Part shown: positions 1 through 9,289 of the stretch, in pieces
How positions within the stretch are numbered: the first letter of the stretch is position 1
How the letters are laid out: every line of letters begins with the position of its first letter
Origin: Paractinoplanes lichenicola
GTDB lineage: Bacteria; Actinomycetota; Actinomycetes; Mycobacteriales; Micromonosporaceae
DNA: 64,000 bases
Assembly: GCF_016785085.1 (NCBI RefSeq)
Contig: NZ_JAENHO010000005.1
Coordinates: 558,001-622,000, forward strand
Direction: 5' to 3'
Made by a program: the position numbers and the translations under genes
The notes under the pieces: generated by a model
Database searches by the model: none
What the model was told of the DNA's origin: nothing
Seen by the model: the letters and a program-made list of their open reading frames with translations, nothing else

Positions 1-1
1 G

Positions 2-49
2 GCGTGGCTCAAGGCGGCCTCTGTGATGATCGAGCCATTCGCGGAGTAG
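2..49 (+). CDS. possible C-terminal end of an upstream gene
   Basis: One frame is open from the left edge to a TAG at 47-49 and reads AWLKAASVMIEPFAE. It could be the tail of a gene that starts outside the window, but 15 codons are too few to identify a family or prove coding. The 79 bases between this stop and dnaE would then hold the dnaE promoter. Confidence 0.25.
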   Translation, partial: AWLKAASVMIEPFAE

Positions 50-128
50 CCCCGCGCGTGGGCTCCCGGATTGTCGGTGGGGCCGACTAGAGTCGCTCGG
101 GTCGTCACACAACTTAAGGGGGCCCGGA

Positions 129-3100
129 GTGTCTGACTCGTTCGTGCATCTCCACGTGCACACCGAGTATTCGATGCTCGACGGGGCTGCCCGGGTCAAG
201 GAACTGCTGGCCGAGGCGAGACGGCTGGGCATGCCGGCCGCGGCCATCACCGACCACGGCAACATGCACGGCGCCTACGACTTCTACACCCAGGCCAAGG
301 CGGCCGAGGTCATCCCGGTGATCGGCGTCGAGGCCTACGTGGCGCCCGACTCGCGCGACAACAAGAGCCGCGTCAAGTGGGGCCGCCCCGAGCAGAAGAG
401 CGACGACGTCTCGGGCAACGGCGCCTACACGCACATGACCATGTGGGCGCGCAACGCCGTCGGCCTGAAAAACCTGTTCCGCCTCAACTCGCGCGCCTCG
501 ATCGAGGGCCAGCTCGGCAAATACCCGCGCATGGACTTCGACATCATCGCCGAGCACGCCGAGGGCATCATGGGCACCACCGGCTGCCCGTCCGGCGCCG
601 TGCAGACCCGCCTGCGGCTCGGCCAGTTCGACGAGGCGCTCAAGTCCGCCGCGCGCTATCAGGAAGCCCTGGGCAAGGACAACTACTTCCTCGAGATCAT
701 GGACCACGGCCTGTCCATCGAGAAGCGGGTCCGCGACGGCCTGCTCGAGATCGGCCACAAGCTCGGCATCCCGCCGCTGGTCACCAACGACTCGCACTAC
801 ACGCACGAGGCGCAGGCCTCCGCCCACGACGTGCTGCTGTGCGTGCAGACCGGCAGCAACGTGGCCGACCCGAACAGGTTCCGCTTCGACGGCGCGGGCT
901 ACTTCGTGAAGTCGGCCGACCAGATGCGCGCGGTCGACTCGTCCGAGGCCTGGCAGGAGGGCTGCCGCAACACGCTGCTGGTGGCCGAGAAGGTGGACAC
1001 CGAGGGGATGTTCACCTTCAAGAACCTGATGCCCCGGTTCCCGATCCCCGAGGGCTACACCGAGGAGGAGTACTTCCGCCACGTCGCGTTCGAGGGCCTG
1101 CGCAACCGGTTCCCCGGCGGCATCCCCGAGACGCACGTCAAGCAGGCGGAATACGAGCTCGGCGTGATCATCTCGATGGGCTTCCCGGCCTACTTCCTCG
1201 TGGTCGCCGACTTCATCCAGTGGTCCAAGCGCAACGGCATCGCGGTCGGCCCGGGCCGTGGCTCGGCGGCGGGCTCCCTGATCGCGTACGCGATGGGCAT
1301 CACCGACCTCGACCCGCTGCCGCACGGCCTGATCTTCGAGCGGTTCCTCAACCCCGAGCGCATCTCGATGCCCGATGTCGACATCGACTTCGACGAGCGC
1401 CGCCGGGGCGAGGTCATCAAATACGTGACCGACCGCTGGGGCGACGACAAGGTCGCCCAGATCGCCACCTTCGGCACGATCAAGGCCAAGGCCGCGATCA
1501 AGGACTCGGCCCGCGTGCTGGGCTATCCGTTCGCGGTCGGCGACCGGATCACCAAGGCGCTGCCGCCCGACGTCATGGGCAAGGGCATCCCGCTGTCGGG
1601 CATCTTCGACAAGGAGCACAAGCGCTACAGCGAGGCCGGCGAGGTCCGCACGCTCTACGAGACCGATCCCGACGTCAAAAAGGTGATCGACACCGCGCGC
1701 GGCATCGAGGGCCTGATCCGGCAGACCGGTGTGCACGCCGCCGGCGTCATCATGTCGGCCGAGCCGATCATCGACCACATCCCGCTGATGCGGCGCGCCT
1801 CCGACGGCGTCATCATCACGCAGTTCGACTACCCGACGTGCGAGACGCTCGGCCTGCTCAAGATGGACTTCCTGGGCCTGCGCAACCTGACGATCCTCGA
1901 CGACGCGGTCAAGAACATCAAGCTCAACCACGACCTCGACCTCGACCTGCTGGCGCTGCCGCTCGACGACAAACCGGCGTACGAGTTGCTGGCCCGGGGC
2001 GACACCCTCGGCGTCTTCCAGCTCGACGGCGGGCCGATGCGCTCGCTGCTGCGCCTGATGAAGCCCGACAACTTCGAGGACATCTCGGCCGTCCTGGCGC
2101 TGTATCGCCCGGGCCCGATGGGCGTCGAGTCGCACACCAACTACGCGCTCCGCAAGAACAAGCTGCAGGAGATCACGCCGATCCACCCGCAGCTCGAGGA
2201 GCCGCTGCGCGAGATCCTCGAACCGACGTACGGGCTGATCGTCTATCAGGAGCAGGTGCAGCGCGCCGCGCAGATCCTCGCCGGCTACAGCCTGGGCCAG
2301 GCCGACCTGCTGCGCCGGGCCATGGGTAAGAAGAAGAAGGAGATCCTCGACAAGGAGTTCATCCCGTTCCGCGACGGCTGCCGCGAGCACGGCTACTCCG
2401 ACGAGGCGATCCAGGCGGTGTGGGACGTGCTGGTCCCCTTCGCGGGCTACGCGTTCAACAAGGCCCACTCCGCGGCGTACGGGCTGGTCTCCTACTGGAC
2501 GGCCTATCTCAAGGCGCACTACCCGGCCGAATACATGGGTGGTCTGCTGACCAGCGTCGGCGACGACAAGGACAAGATGGCGATGTATCTGGCCGAGTGC
2601 CGGCGCATGGGCATCCAGGTCCTCCCGCCCGACGTCAACCAGTCGGCGGGCCCGTTCACCCCGGTCGGCAAGGACATCCGGTTCGGCCTGGCCGCGGTGC
2701 GCAACGTCGGCAACAACGTCGTCGAGGCGATCGCCCGCTGCCGCACCGAGAAGGGCGAATATCAGGACTTCTACGACTTCTTGTCCAAGGTGGACGCCGT
2801 CGCCTGCAACAAGAAGACGATTGAATCCCTGATCAAGGCGGGCGCGTTCGACTCGATGGGCCACAGCCGCAAGGGCCTGCTCGCCGTGCACGCCGAGGCC
2901 ATCGACGCGTACGCGGACGTCAAGCGCAACGAGGCGGCCGGCCAGTTCGACCTGTTCGGGGCGTTCGGCGACACCGAGGGCGGCAGCGCGGCCACGGTGG
3001 CCATGCCCCCGATCGGCGACTCCGAGTGGGACAAGCGCGACAAGCTGGCGTTCGAGCGCGAGATGCTCGGCCTCTACGTCAGCGACCACCCGCTGGCCGG

Positions 3101-3662
3101 TCTCGAGCAGCTGCTGCACAACGCGGCCGACACGACGATCGCCGCGCTCAACGAGGAGGGCTCGGTCCCCGACGGCCAGGTCGTCACGCTGGCCGGCATC
3201 CTCACCGGTGTGCAGCGCCGCATCACCAAGCAGGGCCGCGCCTGGGCCTCGGCCACCCTGGAAGACCTGGCCGGCGGCGTCGAGGCGCTGTTCTTCCCGA
3301 ACACGTACGAGGTGATCGGCCAGTTCATCGCCGAGGACGCGATCGTGGTGGTCAAGGGCCGGGTCGACCGGCGCGACGACACCCCGCGCATCATGGCGAT
3401 GGACATGTCGCTGCCCGACATCAGCACCAACCCCGACAGCAAGCCGGTCACGCTGACCATGCCGATCACCCGGTGCACGCCGCCGCTGGTCTCGGAGCTG
3501 AAGGAGATCCTGACCAGCCACCCGGGCGACTCCGAGGTGCACGTCCACCTGCAGAACGGCAGCCGCACGACGGTGCTGCGGCTGGGCGCGGTGCGGGTCG
3601 CGCCGACCCCGGCGCTGCGGGCCGACCTCAAGATGATCCTCGGCCCGTCCGCGGTGGGCTGA
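129..3662 (+). CDS. dnaE: DNA polymerase III alpha subunit
   Basis: This is the replicative polymerase, 1177 residues, the usual length for DnaE1. The N-terminal PHP domain begins with HLHVHTEYSMLDG and keeps its histidine and aspartate metal-ligand pattern (ITDHGNM, NDSHYTH). In mycobacterial DnaE1 this domain proofreads, so an active PHP exonuclease is likely here, although that is family knowledge. The polymerase catalytic carboxylates are visible in MPDVDIDF (D416, D418) and KMDFLGLR (D580). A helix-hairpin-helix region and an OB-fold (VTLAGILTGVQRRITKQG, about residue 1020) follow. The GTG start at 129 has a purine-rich site (aaggggg) just upstream and yields the conserved N-terminus. 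A long open frame on the opposite strand is a codon-bias shadow. Confidence 0.98.
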   Translation: MSDSFVHLHVHTEYSMLDGAARVKELLAEARRLGMPAAAITDHGNMHGAYDFYTQAKAAEVIPVIGVEAYVAPDSRDNKSRVKWGRPEQKSDDVSGNGAYTHMTMWARNAVGLKNLFRLNSRASIEGQLGKYPRMDFDIIAEHAEGIMGTTGCPSGAVQTRLRLGQFDEALKSAARYQEALGKDNYFLEIMDHGLSIEKRVRDGLLEIGHKLGIPPLVTNDSHYTHEAQASAHDVLLCVQTGSNVADPNRFRFDGAGYFVKSADQMRAVDSSEAWQEGCRNTLLVAEKVDTEGMFTFKNLMPRFPIPEGYTEEEYFRHVAFEGLRNRFPGGIPETHVKQAEYELGVIISMGFPAYFLVVADFIQWSKRNGIAVGPGRGSAAGSLIAYAMGITDLDPLPHGLIFERFLNPERISMPDVDIDFDERRRGEVIKYVTDRWGDDKVAQIATFGTIKAKAAIKDSARVLGYPFAVGDRITKALPPDVMGKGIPLSGIFDKEHKRYSEAGEVRTLYETDPDVKKVIDTARGIEGLIRQTGVHAAGVIMSAEPIIDHIPLMRRASDGVIITQFDYPTCETLGLLKMDFLGLRNLTILDDAVKNIKLNHDLDLDLLALPLDDKPAYELLARGDTLGVFQLDGGPMRSLLRLMKPDNFEDISAVLALYRPGPMGVESHTNYALRKNKLQEITPIHPQLEEPLREILEPTYGLIVYQEQVQRAAQILAGYSLGQADLLRRAMGKKKKEILDKEFIPFRDGCREHGYSDEAIQAVWDVLVPFAGYAFNKAHSAAYGLVSYWTAYLKAHYPAEYMGGLLTSVGDDKDKMAMYLAECRRMGIQVLPPDVNQSAGPFTPVGKDIRFGLAAVRNVGNNVVEAIARCRTEKGEYQDFYDFLSKVDAVACNKKTIESLIKAGAFDSMGHSRKGLLAVHAEAIDAYADVKRNEAAGQFDLFGAFGDTEGGSAATVAMPPIGDSEWDKRDKLAFEREMLGLYVSDHPLAGLEQLLHNAADTTIAALNEEGSVPDGQVVTLAGILTGVQRRITKQGRAWASATLEDLAGGVEALFFPNTYEVIGQFIAEDAIVVVKGRVDRRDDTPRIMAMDMSLPDISTNPDSKPVTLTMPITRCTPPLVSELKEILTSHPGDSEVHVHLQNGSRTTVLRLGAVRVAPTPALRADLKMILGPSAVG

Positions 3663-3717
3663 CGCTCGTGACCGAGCACGGCGCACGGCGGCGCGCGACA
3701 CCTGGCAGGATCGTAGG

Positions 3718-4599
3718 GTGAACGCGAGTCAGGAACCGGCGCCGCATCAGCCCGGCGAGCGCCCGGAGGCGGCCGGCGCCGTGGGTTATGGCACGCCCGA
3801 CGGCGGTTACGGCGAGCCGGAGAGCGGCGCACCCGGTTACGGCGGGGCGGATCATGGGGGCTATGGGCTCGCCCATCCGTCGGGGCCGGGGGAGCAGCGG
3901 GGTCGCTTCGGCCGGGCGTGGAACATGGGGATGTCGTCGCACCGGCCCTGGAAGCGCACGCTCGCCGTCGCCGTCGTCAGCTTCCTGGTGATCGTCGTGC
4001 TGGGCGGGCCGCTGGGCCTGCTCTGGCGCGCGCTGGCCCCCTCGGTGCCGGTGATCGACGCCGGCCAGGGCGGGGTCGTGATCAACGACCCGTCGCCGGA
4101 GGAGTTCGTCGCCGCGGACGGCTGGTTCACGCTGCTCGGCCTCGGTTTCGGCCTGCTCGTGGCGCTTCTCGCGTGGTTCGTGCTGCGCCGCGACCGCGGC
4201 CCGTTCCTGCTGCTCAGCGTCGTGCTGGGCACGCTCGGGGCGGGCTGGCTGGTGGCCCCGCGGGTGGGCGAGCTGATGGGCCGCGCCGACTACGAGAGCT
4301 GGATCGAGACGGCGCAGCAGGGCGCGACCTACATGGCGCCGCCCGAGGTGCACTCGCTCGGCCCGACGCTGGTGCCCGCCTTCGCCGCGGCGGTGGTGCT
4401 GACGCTGATGGCCGGCTGGTCCAACGACCCCGACCTCGACCAGCCGGGCGCCAAGCCGGGCTACGGCCCCAACAATCCCGACGCCGGCTACGAGCCCTCC
4501 GGTTATCCCGACCCGAACGGGGGCGGCCCTTACCCTCCTGGCGGCGACCCGGGCGACGGCTATCCGCACGCCGAGCGGCCGGCCGAGCCGCGCGGGTAG
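3718..4599 (+). CDS. DUF2567-type membrane protein
   Basis: The protein has 293 residues. A Gly/Tyr/Pro-rich N-terminal tail (about residues 1-70) and a similar C-terminal tail (about 245-293, with repeated GY and YP dipeptides) flank a membrane core with about four hydrophobic segments: 82-103, 140-160, 163-182 and 222-240. The core signature (LWRALAPSVPV, AADGWFTLLGLGFGLL) resembles the actinobacterial DUF2567 family, whose function is unknown. The start is a GTG 55 bases after dnaE, so co-transcription with dnaE is possible. Nothing catalytic is recognisable. Confidence 0.8.
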   Translation: MNASQEPAPHQPGERPEAAGAVGYGTPDGGYGEPESGAPGYGGADHGGYGLAHPSGPGEQRGRFGRAWNMGMSSHRPWKRTLAVAVVSFLVIVVLGGPLGLLWRALAPSVPVIDAGQGGVVINDPSPEEFVAADGWFTLLGLGFGLLVALLAWFVLRRDRGPFLLLSVVLGTLGAGWLVAPRVGELMGRADYESWIETAQQGATYMAPPEVHSLGPTLVPAFAAAVVLTLMAGWSNDPDLDQPGAKPGYGPNNPDAGYEPSGYPDPNGGGPYPPGGDPGDGYPHAERPAEPRG

Positions 4600-4683
4600 C
4601 GCCGGATCGCGGCTCGGCTAGACCGGGCGCGCCGCGTGGGTGCCGGGCGGGCCGGATCGCGGTCGGGCGGGAAGACGAGCCGG

Positions 4684-5391
4684 CTAGTTGGGGCTGGCCG
4701 GGCGGGCCAGGTCGCTCAGCGGCACCGGCACCGCCCGCACCCGGGCCAGCAGGCCCGCCTCGCGGTTGAGCAGCTTGAGCTCGGTGCGCAGCCGGGTCGC
4801 CGTGTCGGGCGCCGAGAGCAGCAGCTGGCGCTCGTCGGTGGTGAGCTGGGCCGTCGCCGCGATCAGGTGGGAGAGCACGGTCGCGTCGCCGGGGACGGCG
4901 TCGAGCACCTCGGAGTCGGGGCGCAGCAGCTCCAGATAGCCCCGGAAGGCGGCCAGGGCCCGCGGCGCCAGCAGCTCGGCCAGGTCGTCGGGCGACTCGT
5001 CGGGCAGCCACTCGACGTCGGCCGTCAGGTAAGGCTCGTCACCCTGGCGCACGTCCTTGAGCGTGAACCGCCGCCGGCCGACCGTGATGATGTCGTAGCG
5101 GCCGTCGTCGAGCTCGGTGACCTGCCGCAACTCGGCCGTGCAGCCGGTCGGGTAGAGGTCGTCGACCACGATCGGGGCCGCCTCGGGTGCCGGGCCGTCG
5201 GCCCCTTCGGGCGCGGGCGCCTCGGCCCCGCGGCGCAACGTGACCACCCCGAACTCGTGCGGGCCGTCCTCGGGGCTGGCCACCAGCTCGCGCACGAGCG
5301 TGCGATAGCGCTCCTCGAAGATGTGCAGGGGCAGCACCAGGCCGGGGAAGAGCACCGTACCCAGCGGGAACACCGGCAACCGATTGCTCAC
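4684..5391 (-). CDS. LON peptidase substrate-binding domain protein
   Basis: This 235-residue protein begins with the Lon N-terminal (PUA-like) domain signature: LPVFPLGTVLFPGLVLPLHIFEERYR, then GCTAELRQVTELDDGRYDIITVGRRRF. It has no ATPase or Ser-Lys protease domain, so it is the stand-alone Lon-N family rather than the protease. The biochemical role of such proteins is not established. An insert at about residues 57-75 is rich in Ala, Pro and Glu. It is divergent from hisD, with about 140 bases shared between the two starts. Confidence 0.85.
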   Translation of the reverse strand: MSNRLPVFPLGTVLFPGLVLPLHIFEERYRTLVRELVASPEDGPHEFGVVTLRRGAEAPAPEGADGPAPEAAPIVVDDLYPTGCTAELRQVTELDDGRYDIITVGRRRFTLKDVRQGDEPYLTADVEWLPDESPDDLAELLAPRALAAFRGYLELLRPDSEVLDAVPGDATVLSHLIAATAQLTTDERQLLLSAPDTATRLRTELKLLNREAGLLARVRAVPVPLSDLARPASPN

Positions 5392-5531
5392 GGGTTCAGC
5401 CTATCGGTCGGCCCCTCATGGTCAACCCGTCGCGTCCGCGTCACCACGCCGGGTGGTGTTCCTCATCCCACGCCTCGGGCCGGCCTGCGGCGACGCCGGT
5501 TCTGTCGGGGCCTCCGCCTAGAATTGGCGGC

Positions 5532-6842
5532 GTGCTGAATCGGATCGACCTGCGCGGCTCCTCCCGGGACCCGCGAGGCCTGCTGCCCCGTGCCCAGCTC
5601 GACGTCTCCGTGGCCGTCGAGCAGATTCGCCCGGTCGTCGAGGCGGTCCATCAGCATGGCTTCTCTGCGATCCGCGACGCCACCCAGCAGTTCGACGGTG
5701 TGACGCTCGACCGGCTCCGGGTGCCCGCGGCCGCGATCGCCGCCGCGGCCGAGACGCTCGAACCGGACGTACGGGCCGCTTTGGAAGTGGTCATCGAACG
5801 CGCCCGCAAGGTGCACGCCGACCAGCGCCGCAGCGACGTGACCACCCAGGTCGTCGACGGCGGCACGGTCACCGAGCGCTGGATCCCGGTGCGCCGGGTC
5901 GGGCTCTACGTGCCCGGTGGCCTCGCCGTCTATCCGTCCACCGTGGTCATGAACGTGGTGCCCGCGCAGGTGGCCGGGGTCGACTCGCTGGTGGTGGCCA
6001 GCCCGCCGCAGAAGGAGAACAACGGCCTGCCCGACGCCCGGGTGCTGGCGGCGTGCGCGCTGCTCGGCGTGACGGAGGTCTACGCGGTCGGCGGGGCCCA
6101 GGCGATCGCCATGCTCGGCTACGGCTCCGAGGGCGCCGACGAGGGCGACCGCTGCGAGCCGGTCGACGTGATCACCGGCCCGGGCAACATCTGGGTCACC
6201 GCGGCCAAGCGCCTGCTGCGGGGCTGGGTCGGCATCGACGCCGAGGCCGGCCCGACCGAGATCGCGATCCTGGCCGACGACACGGCCGACCCGCGGCACC
6301 TCGCGGCCGACCTGATCAGCCAGGCCGAGCACGACCCGCTGGCCGCGAGCGTGCTGGTCACCGACTCCGAGGCGCTGGCCGCGGCGGTCGACACCGAGCT
6401 CGTGCGCCAGGTCACGAGCACGAAGCACGCCGCCCGGGTGCAGACCGCGCTCTCCGGCGAGCAGTCCGGCGTCGTGCTGGTCGACGATCTCGAGCAGGGC
6501 CTGCGGGTCGTCGACGCCTACGCGGCGGAGCACCTCGAGATCCAGACGCGTGACGCCCGCGAGTGGGCGCTGCGGGTCCGCAACGCCGGCGCGATCTTCG
6601 TCGGGGCGTGGTCGCCGGTGTCGCTGGGCGACTACGCGGCCGGCTCCAACCACGTGCTGCCCACCGGTGGCTGCGCGCGCCACTCGTCCGGCCTCTCGGT
6701 GCAGTCGTTCCTGCGCGGCGTGCACGTCGTCGAATACACCGAGGACGCGCTGCGCGACGTCGCCGGTCACGTGGTCGCCCTGGCCAACGCGGAGGACCTG
6801 CCCGCGCACGGCGACGCGGTGAGGGCGAGGTTCGAGTCGTGA
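5532..6842 (+). CDS. hisD: histidinol dehydrogenase
   Basis: HisD catalyses the last two oxidations of histidine synthesis, histidinol to histidine, with NAD and zinc. I place the start at the GTG at 5532 (protein begins MLNRIDLRG, 436 residues, the family norm); the frame is open further upstream but that extension has no family resemblance. Recognisable segments are YVPGGLAVYPSTVVMNVVPAQVAG, GGAQAIAMLGYG, DVITGPGNIWVTAAKR, EAGPTEIAILAD and AEHLEI. It heads the operon, and its TGA overlaps the GTG of hisC. Confidence 0.97.
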   Translation: MLNRIDLRGSSRDPRGLLPRAQLDVSVAVEQIRPVVEAVHQHGFSAIRDATQQFDGVTLDRLRVPAAAIAAAAETLEPDVRAALEVVIERARKVHADQRRSDVTTQVVDGGTVTERWIPVRRVGLYVPGGLAVYPSTVVMNVVPAQVAGVDSLVVASPPQKENNGLPDARVLAACALLGVTEVYAVGGAQAIAMLGYGSEGADEGDRCEPVDVITGPGNIWVTAAKRLLRGWVGIDAEAGPTEIAILADDTADPRHLAADLISQAEHDPLAASVLVTDSEALAAAVDTELVRQVTSTKHAARVQTALSGEQSGVVLVDDLEQGLRVVDAYAAEHLEIQTRDAREWALRVRNAGAIFVGAWSPVSLGDYAAGSNHVLPTGGCARHSSGLSVQSFLRGVHVVEYTEDALRDVAGHVVALANAEDLPAHGDAVRARFES

Positions 6843-7918
6843 CCACCATCGACGACCTGCCGATCCGCGACGATCTGAGAGGCAAGACCCCGTACGGGGC
6901 CCCGCAGCTCGACGTCGCGGTCCGGCTCAACACGAACGAAAACTCGTATCCGCTGCCCGACCCGGTGGTCGACGCGATCGCCAAGGCCGTGCAGGCCGAG
7001 CTGCGCGAGCTCAACCGCTATCCCGACCGCGACGCCGTGGCGCTGCGGGCCGACCTCGCCGGCTATCTCGGGCACGGCCTGACCGGGGCCAACACGTGGG
7101 CGGCGAACGGCTCCAACGAGATCCAGCAGCAGCTGCTGCAGGCGTTCGCCGGTCCCGGCCGCACGGCGCTGGGCTTCGGCCCGTCGTATTCGATGCATCC
7201 GCTGCTGGCCCAGGGCACGGGCAGCCGCTGGGTGGGCGCGCTGCGCGACCCCGACTTCGGGCTGACCCCGGCGGCCGCGCTGGCCCAGATCGAGGAGCAC
7301 GACCCCGATCTGATCTTCCTGTGCTCGCCGAACAACCCGACCGGCACGGCGCTCGACCCCGAGGTGGTCGCGGCCGTGCTCGAGGCGGCCCGGGGCATGG
7401 TCGTCGTCGACGAGGCGTATGCGGAGTTCGCCCGCCCCGGCGTGCCGAGCGCGCTGACCGTGCTGCCCGGCCACCCGCGTCTGGTCGTCACCCGCACGAT
7501 GAGCAAGGCGTTCGGCTTCGCCGGTGGCCGCCTGGGTTATCTGGCCGCCGATCCCGCCGTGGTCGACGCCGTGCAGCTGGTGCGGCTGCCCTATCACCTG
7601 TCCGCCCTCACGCAAGCCGCCGCGCGGGCCGCCCTGGCCCAGCGTGACGCGCTGCTGGCCACCGTCGAGGCGATCAAGGAGCAGCGTGACCGCATCGTCA
7701 CCACGCTCCGCGACCGCGGCATGAAGGTGGCCGACAGCGACGCCAATTTCGTGCTGTTCGAGGTCGGCGGCGATCAGAAAATCGCTTGGCAGCGCCTGCT
7801 CGACCGCGGTGTGCTCATCCGCGACGTCGGCCTGCCCGGCTGGCTGCGTGTGACCGCGGGAACCCCGGCTGAGACCGACACGTTCTTAAACAAGCTCAGC
7901 TTGGAGGCCTTGAAGTGA
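6839..7918 (+). CDS. hisC: histidinol-phosphate aminotransferase
   Basis: This PLP enzyme makes histidinol phosphate from imidazole acetol phosphate using glutamate. From the GTG at 6839 it has 359 residues. The class II/HisC pattern is clear: RLNTNENSYPLPD, NRYPD, ANGSNEIQQQLL, FLCSPNNPTG, VVVDEAYAEF, and the PLP-lysine motif TRTMSKAFGFAGGRLGY. The gene overlaps hisD by four bases (GTGA) and hisB by four bases, which suggests translational coupling. The same frame is open to 6563, but that stretch lies inside hisD. Confidence 0.97.
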   Translation: MTTIDDLPIRDDLRGKTPYGAPQLDVAVRLNTNENSYPLPDPVVDAIAKAVQAELRELNRYPDRDAVALRADLAGYLGHGLTGANTWAANGSNEIQQQLLQAFAGPGRTALGFGPSYSMHPLLAQGTGSRWVGALRDPDFGLTPAAALAQIEEHDPDLIFLCSPNNPTGTALDPEVVAAVLEAARGMVVVDEAYAEFARPGVPSALTVLPGHPRLVVTRTMSKAFGFAGGRLGYLAADPAVVDAVQLVRLPYHLSALTQAAARAALAQRDALLATVEAIKEQRDRIVTTLRDRGMKVADSDANFVLFEVGGDQKIAWQRLLDRGVLIRDVGLPGWLRVTAGTPAETDTFLNKLSLEALK

Positions 7919-8526
7919 GCCGCACCGCGCGCATCGAGCGCGTCACCAACGAGACCAAGGTGCTCGTCGAGATCGACCTCGACGGCACCGGCAAGAGCGA
8001 CCTGAGCACCGGCGTCGGCTTCTACGACCACATGCTCAACCAGCTCGCCCGGCACGGCGGCTTCGACCTCACGGTGCGCACCGAGGGCGACCTCGAGATC
8101 GACGCGCACCACACGATGGAAGACACGGCCATCACCCTGGGCGAGGCCTTCTCGCGCGCGCTCGGCGACAAGGCCGGCATCCGGCGCTACGGCTCGGCCA
8201 CCATCCCGATGGACGAGGTGCTCGTGCGGGCCGCCGTCGACCTGTCCGGCCGGCCGTACATCGTGCACGACGAGCCCGAATTGGCGCCGTATATCGGCCC
8301 GGTCTATCCGACCAGCATGACCCGGCACATCTTCGAGTCGTTCGGCCACGCGGCCAAGCTCACGCTGCACGTCAGCGTGCTCCGCGCGGCCCGCGACGGC
8401 GGCAAGCCGGATGCTCACCACGTCGTCGAGACCCAGTTCAAGGCGTTCTCGCGGGCGCTGCGGCAGGCCGTCGAGATCGACCCGCGCAACGCCGGCCAGC
8501 TGCCGTCGACCAAGGGCGTGCTGTGA
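7915..8526 (+). CDS. hisB: imidazoleglycerol-phosphate dehydratase
   Basis: This 203-residue monofunctional IGPD lacks the phosphatase domain of the enterobacterial bifunctional HisB, as expected in actinobacteria. The manganese-binding repeats are present: GFYDHMLNQLARHGGFDL, DAHHTMEDTAITLGEA, and near the C-terminus DAHHVVETQFKAFSRAL. The start is a GTG at 7915 overlapping the hisC stop. It is followed without a gap by a small membrane ORF. Confidence 0.98.
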   Translation: MSRTARIERVTNETKVLVEIDLDGTGKSDLSTGVGFYDHMLNQLARHGGFDLTVRTEGDLEIDAHHTMEDTAITLGEAFSRALGDKAGIRRYGSATIPMDEVLVRAAVDLSGRPYIVHDEPELAPYIGPVYPTSMTRHIFESFGHAAKLTLHVSVLRAARDGGKPDAHHVVETQFKAFSRALRQAVEIDPRNAGQLPSTKGVL

Positions 8527-8672
8527 TGGCGATCGTGCTGTTCCTGATCGCGGGCTTCCTCGTCGGCGGCGTGATCCAGCTGGTCCGCTCGGGCGCCACG
8601 AAGTTCAGCATCGGCCTGGTCGGGGTGCTCGCCGCCGTGGCCACGGCCGGCGGCATCCTGTGGTCGGTCTGA
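8526..8672 (+). CDS. 48-residue membrane protein between hisB and hisH
   Basis: The ATG shares its A with the last base of the hisB TGA (8524-8526), and its own TGA shares its A with the ATG of hisH (TGATG). This tight start-stop packing on both sides argues that it is translated. The product has two hydrophobic stretches, MAIVLFLIAGFLVGGVIQLV and then FSIGLVGVLAAVATAGGILW, joined by a short charged turn (RSGATK), so it looks like a two-helix hairpin. I do not recognise a function. It may assist nothing more than coupling translation from hisB to hisH. Confidence 0.75.
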   Translation: MAIVLFLIAGFLVGGVIQLVRSGATKFSIGLVGVLAAVATAGGILWSV

Positions 8673-9286
8673 TGACGAGCGTGGTGGTGCTCGACTACGG
8701 CTCGGGCAATCTGCGCTCGGCCGAGCGGGCCGTCGCCCGTACCGGGGTGGACGTCACCGTGACCAGCGACCTGACCGCCGCCGCCGAGGCCGACGGGCTG
8801 GTCGTGCCGGGTGTCGGGGCCTATGCGGCGTGCATGGCCGGCATCGAGGAGATCGACGCGGGCCCGATGATCGCGGCCCGGGTCGCCGCGGGCCGTCCGG
8901 TGCTGGGCATCTGCGTGGGCATGCAGATCCTCTTCGAGGCCGGGGTCGAGCACGGCGTCGAGACCAAGGGGCTGGGCCTGCTGCCCGGCGTGGTGGCCAA
9001 GCTGTCGGCCGAGCGCATCCCGCACATGGGCTGGAACACGGTCGACGTGCCCGGCGATTCGATCTTGATGCGCGGTGTCGGCAAGGACACGAGGTTCTAC
9101 TTCGTCCACTCGTACGCGGCCAACGATCTTGATGCGCTGCACGAAGCCAAGGTGACCACGGCCAGCCACGACCGGCCGTTCGCCGCGGCCGTCGAGCTCG
9201 GTCCGCTCAGCGCCGCCCAGTTCCACCCCGAGAAGTCGGGCGACGCCGGCTATGCGCTGCTGCGCAACTGGGTCGCCGGTCTCTAG
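8672..9286 (+). CDS. hisH: imidazole glycerol phosphate synthase, glutamine amidotransferase subunit
   Basis: HisH hydrolyses glutamine and passes ammonia to HisF. From the ATG at 8672 it has 204 residues and begins MTSVVVLDYGSGNLRSAERA. The nucleophile is in PVLGICVGMQILF, and the His-Glu pair of the class I amidotransferase triad is in AAQFHPEKSG. The frame is open upstream to 8411 only because it runs inside hisB. Its partner hisF is not adjacent here: it lies 2.9 kb downstream, behind a LysR/EamA pair. Confidence 0.97.
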   Translation: MTSVVVLDYGSGNLRSAERAVARTGVDVTVTSDLTAAAEADGLVVPGVGAYAACMAGIEEIDAGPMIAARVAAGRPVLGICVGMQILFEAGVEHGVETKGLGLLPGVVAKLSAERIPHMGWNTVDVPGDSILMRGVGKDTRFYFVHSYAANDLDALHEAKVTTASHDRPFAAAVELGPLSAAQFHPEKSGDAGYALLRNWVAGL

Positions 9287-9289
9287 GAC

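Noticed and set aside
114..3701. 1195-codon open frame on the minus strand opposite dnaE
   Set aside because: It is rich in Arg, Val, Asp and His in shadow-like patterns, has no domain, and lies wholly opposite a certain gene. High GC at third positions makes such antisense frames common here.
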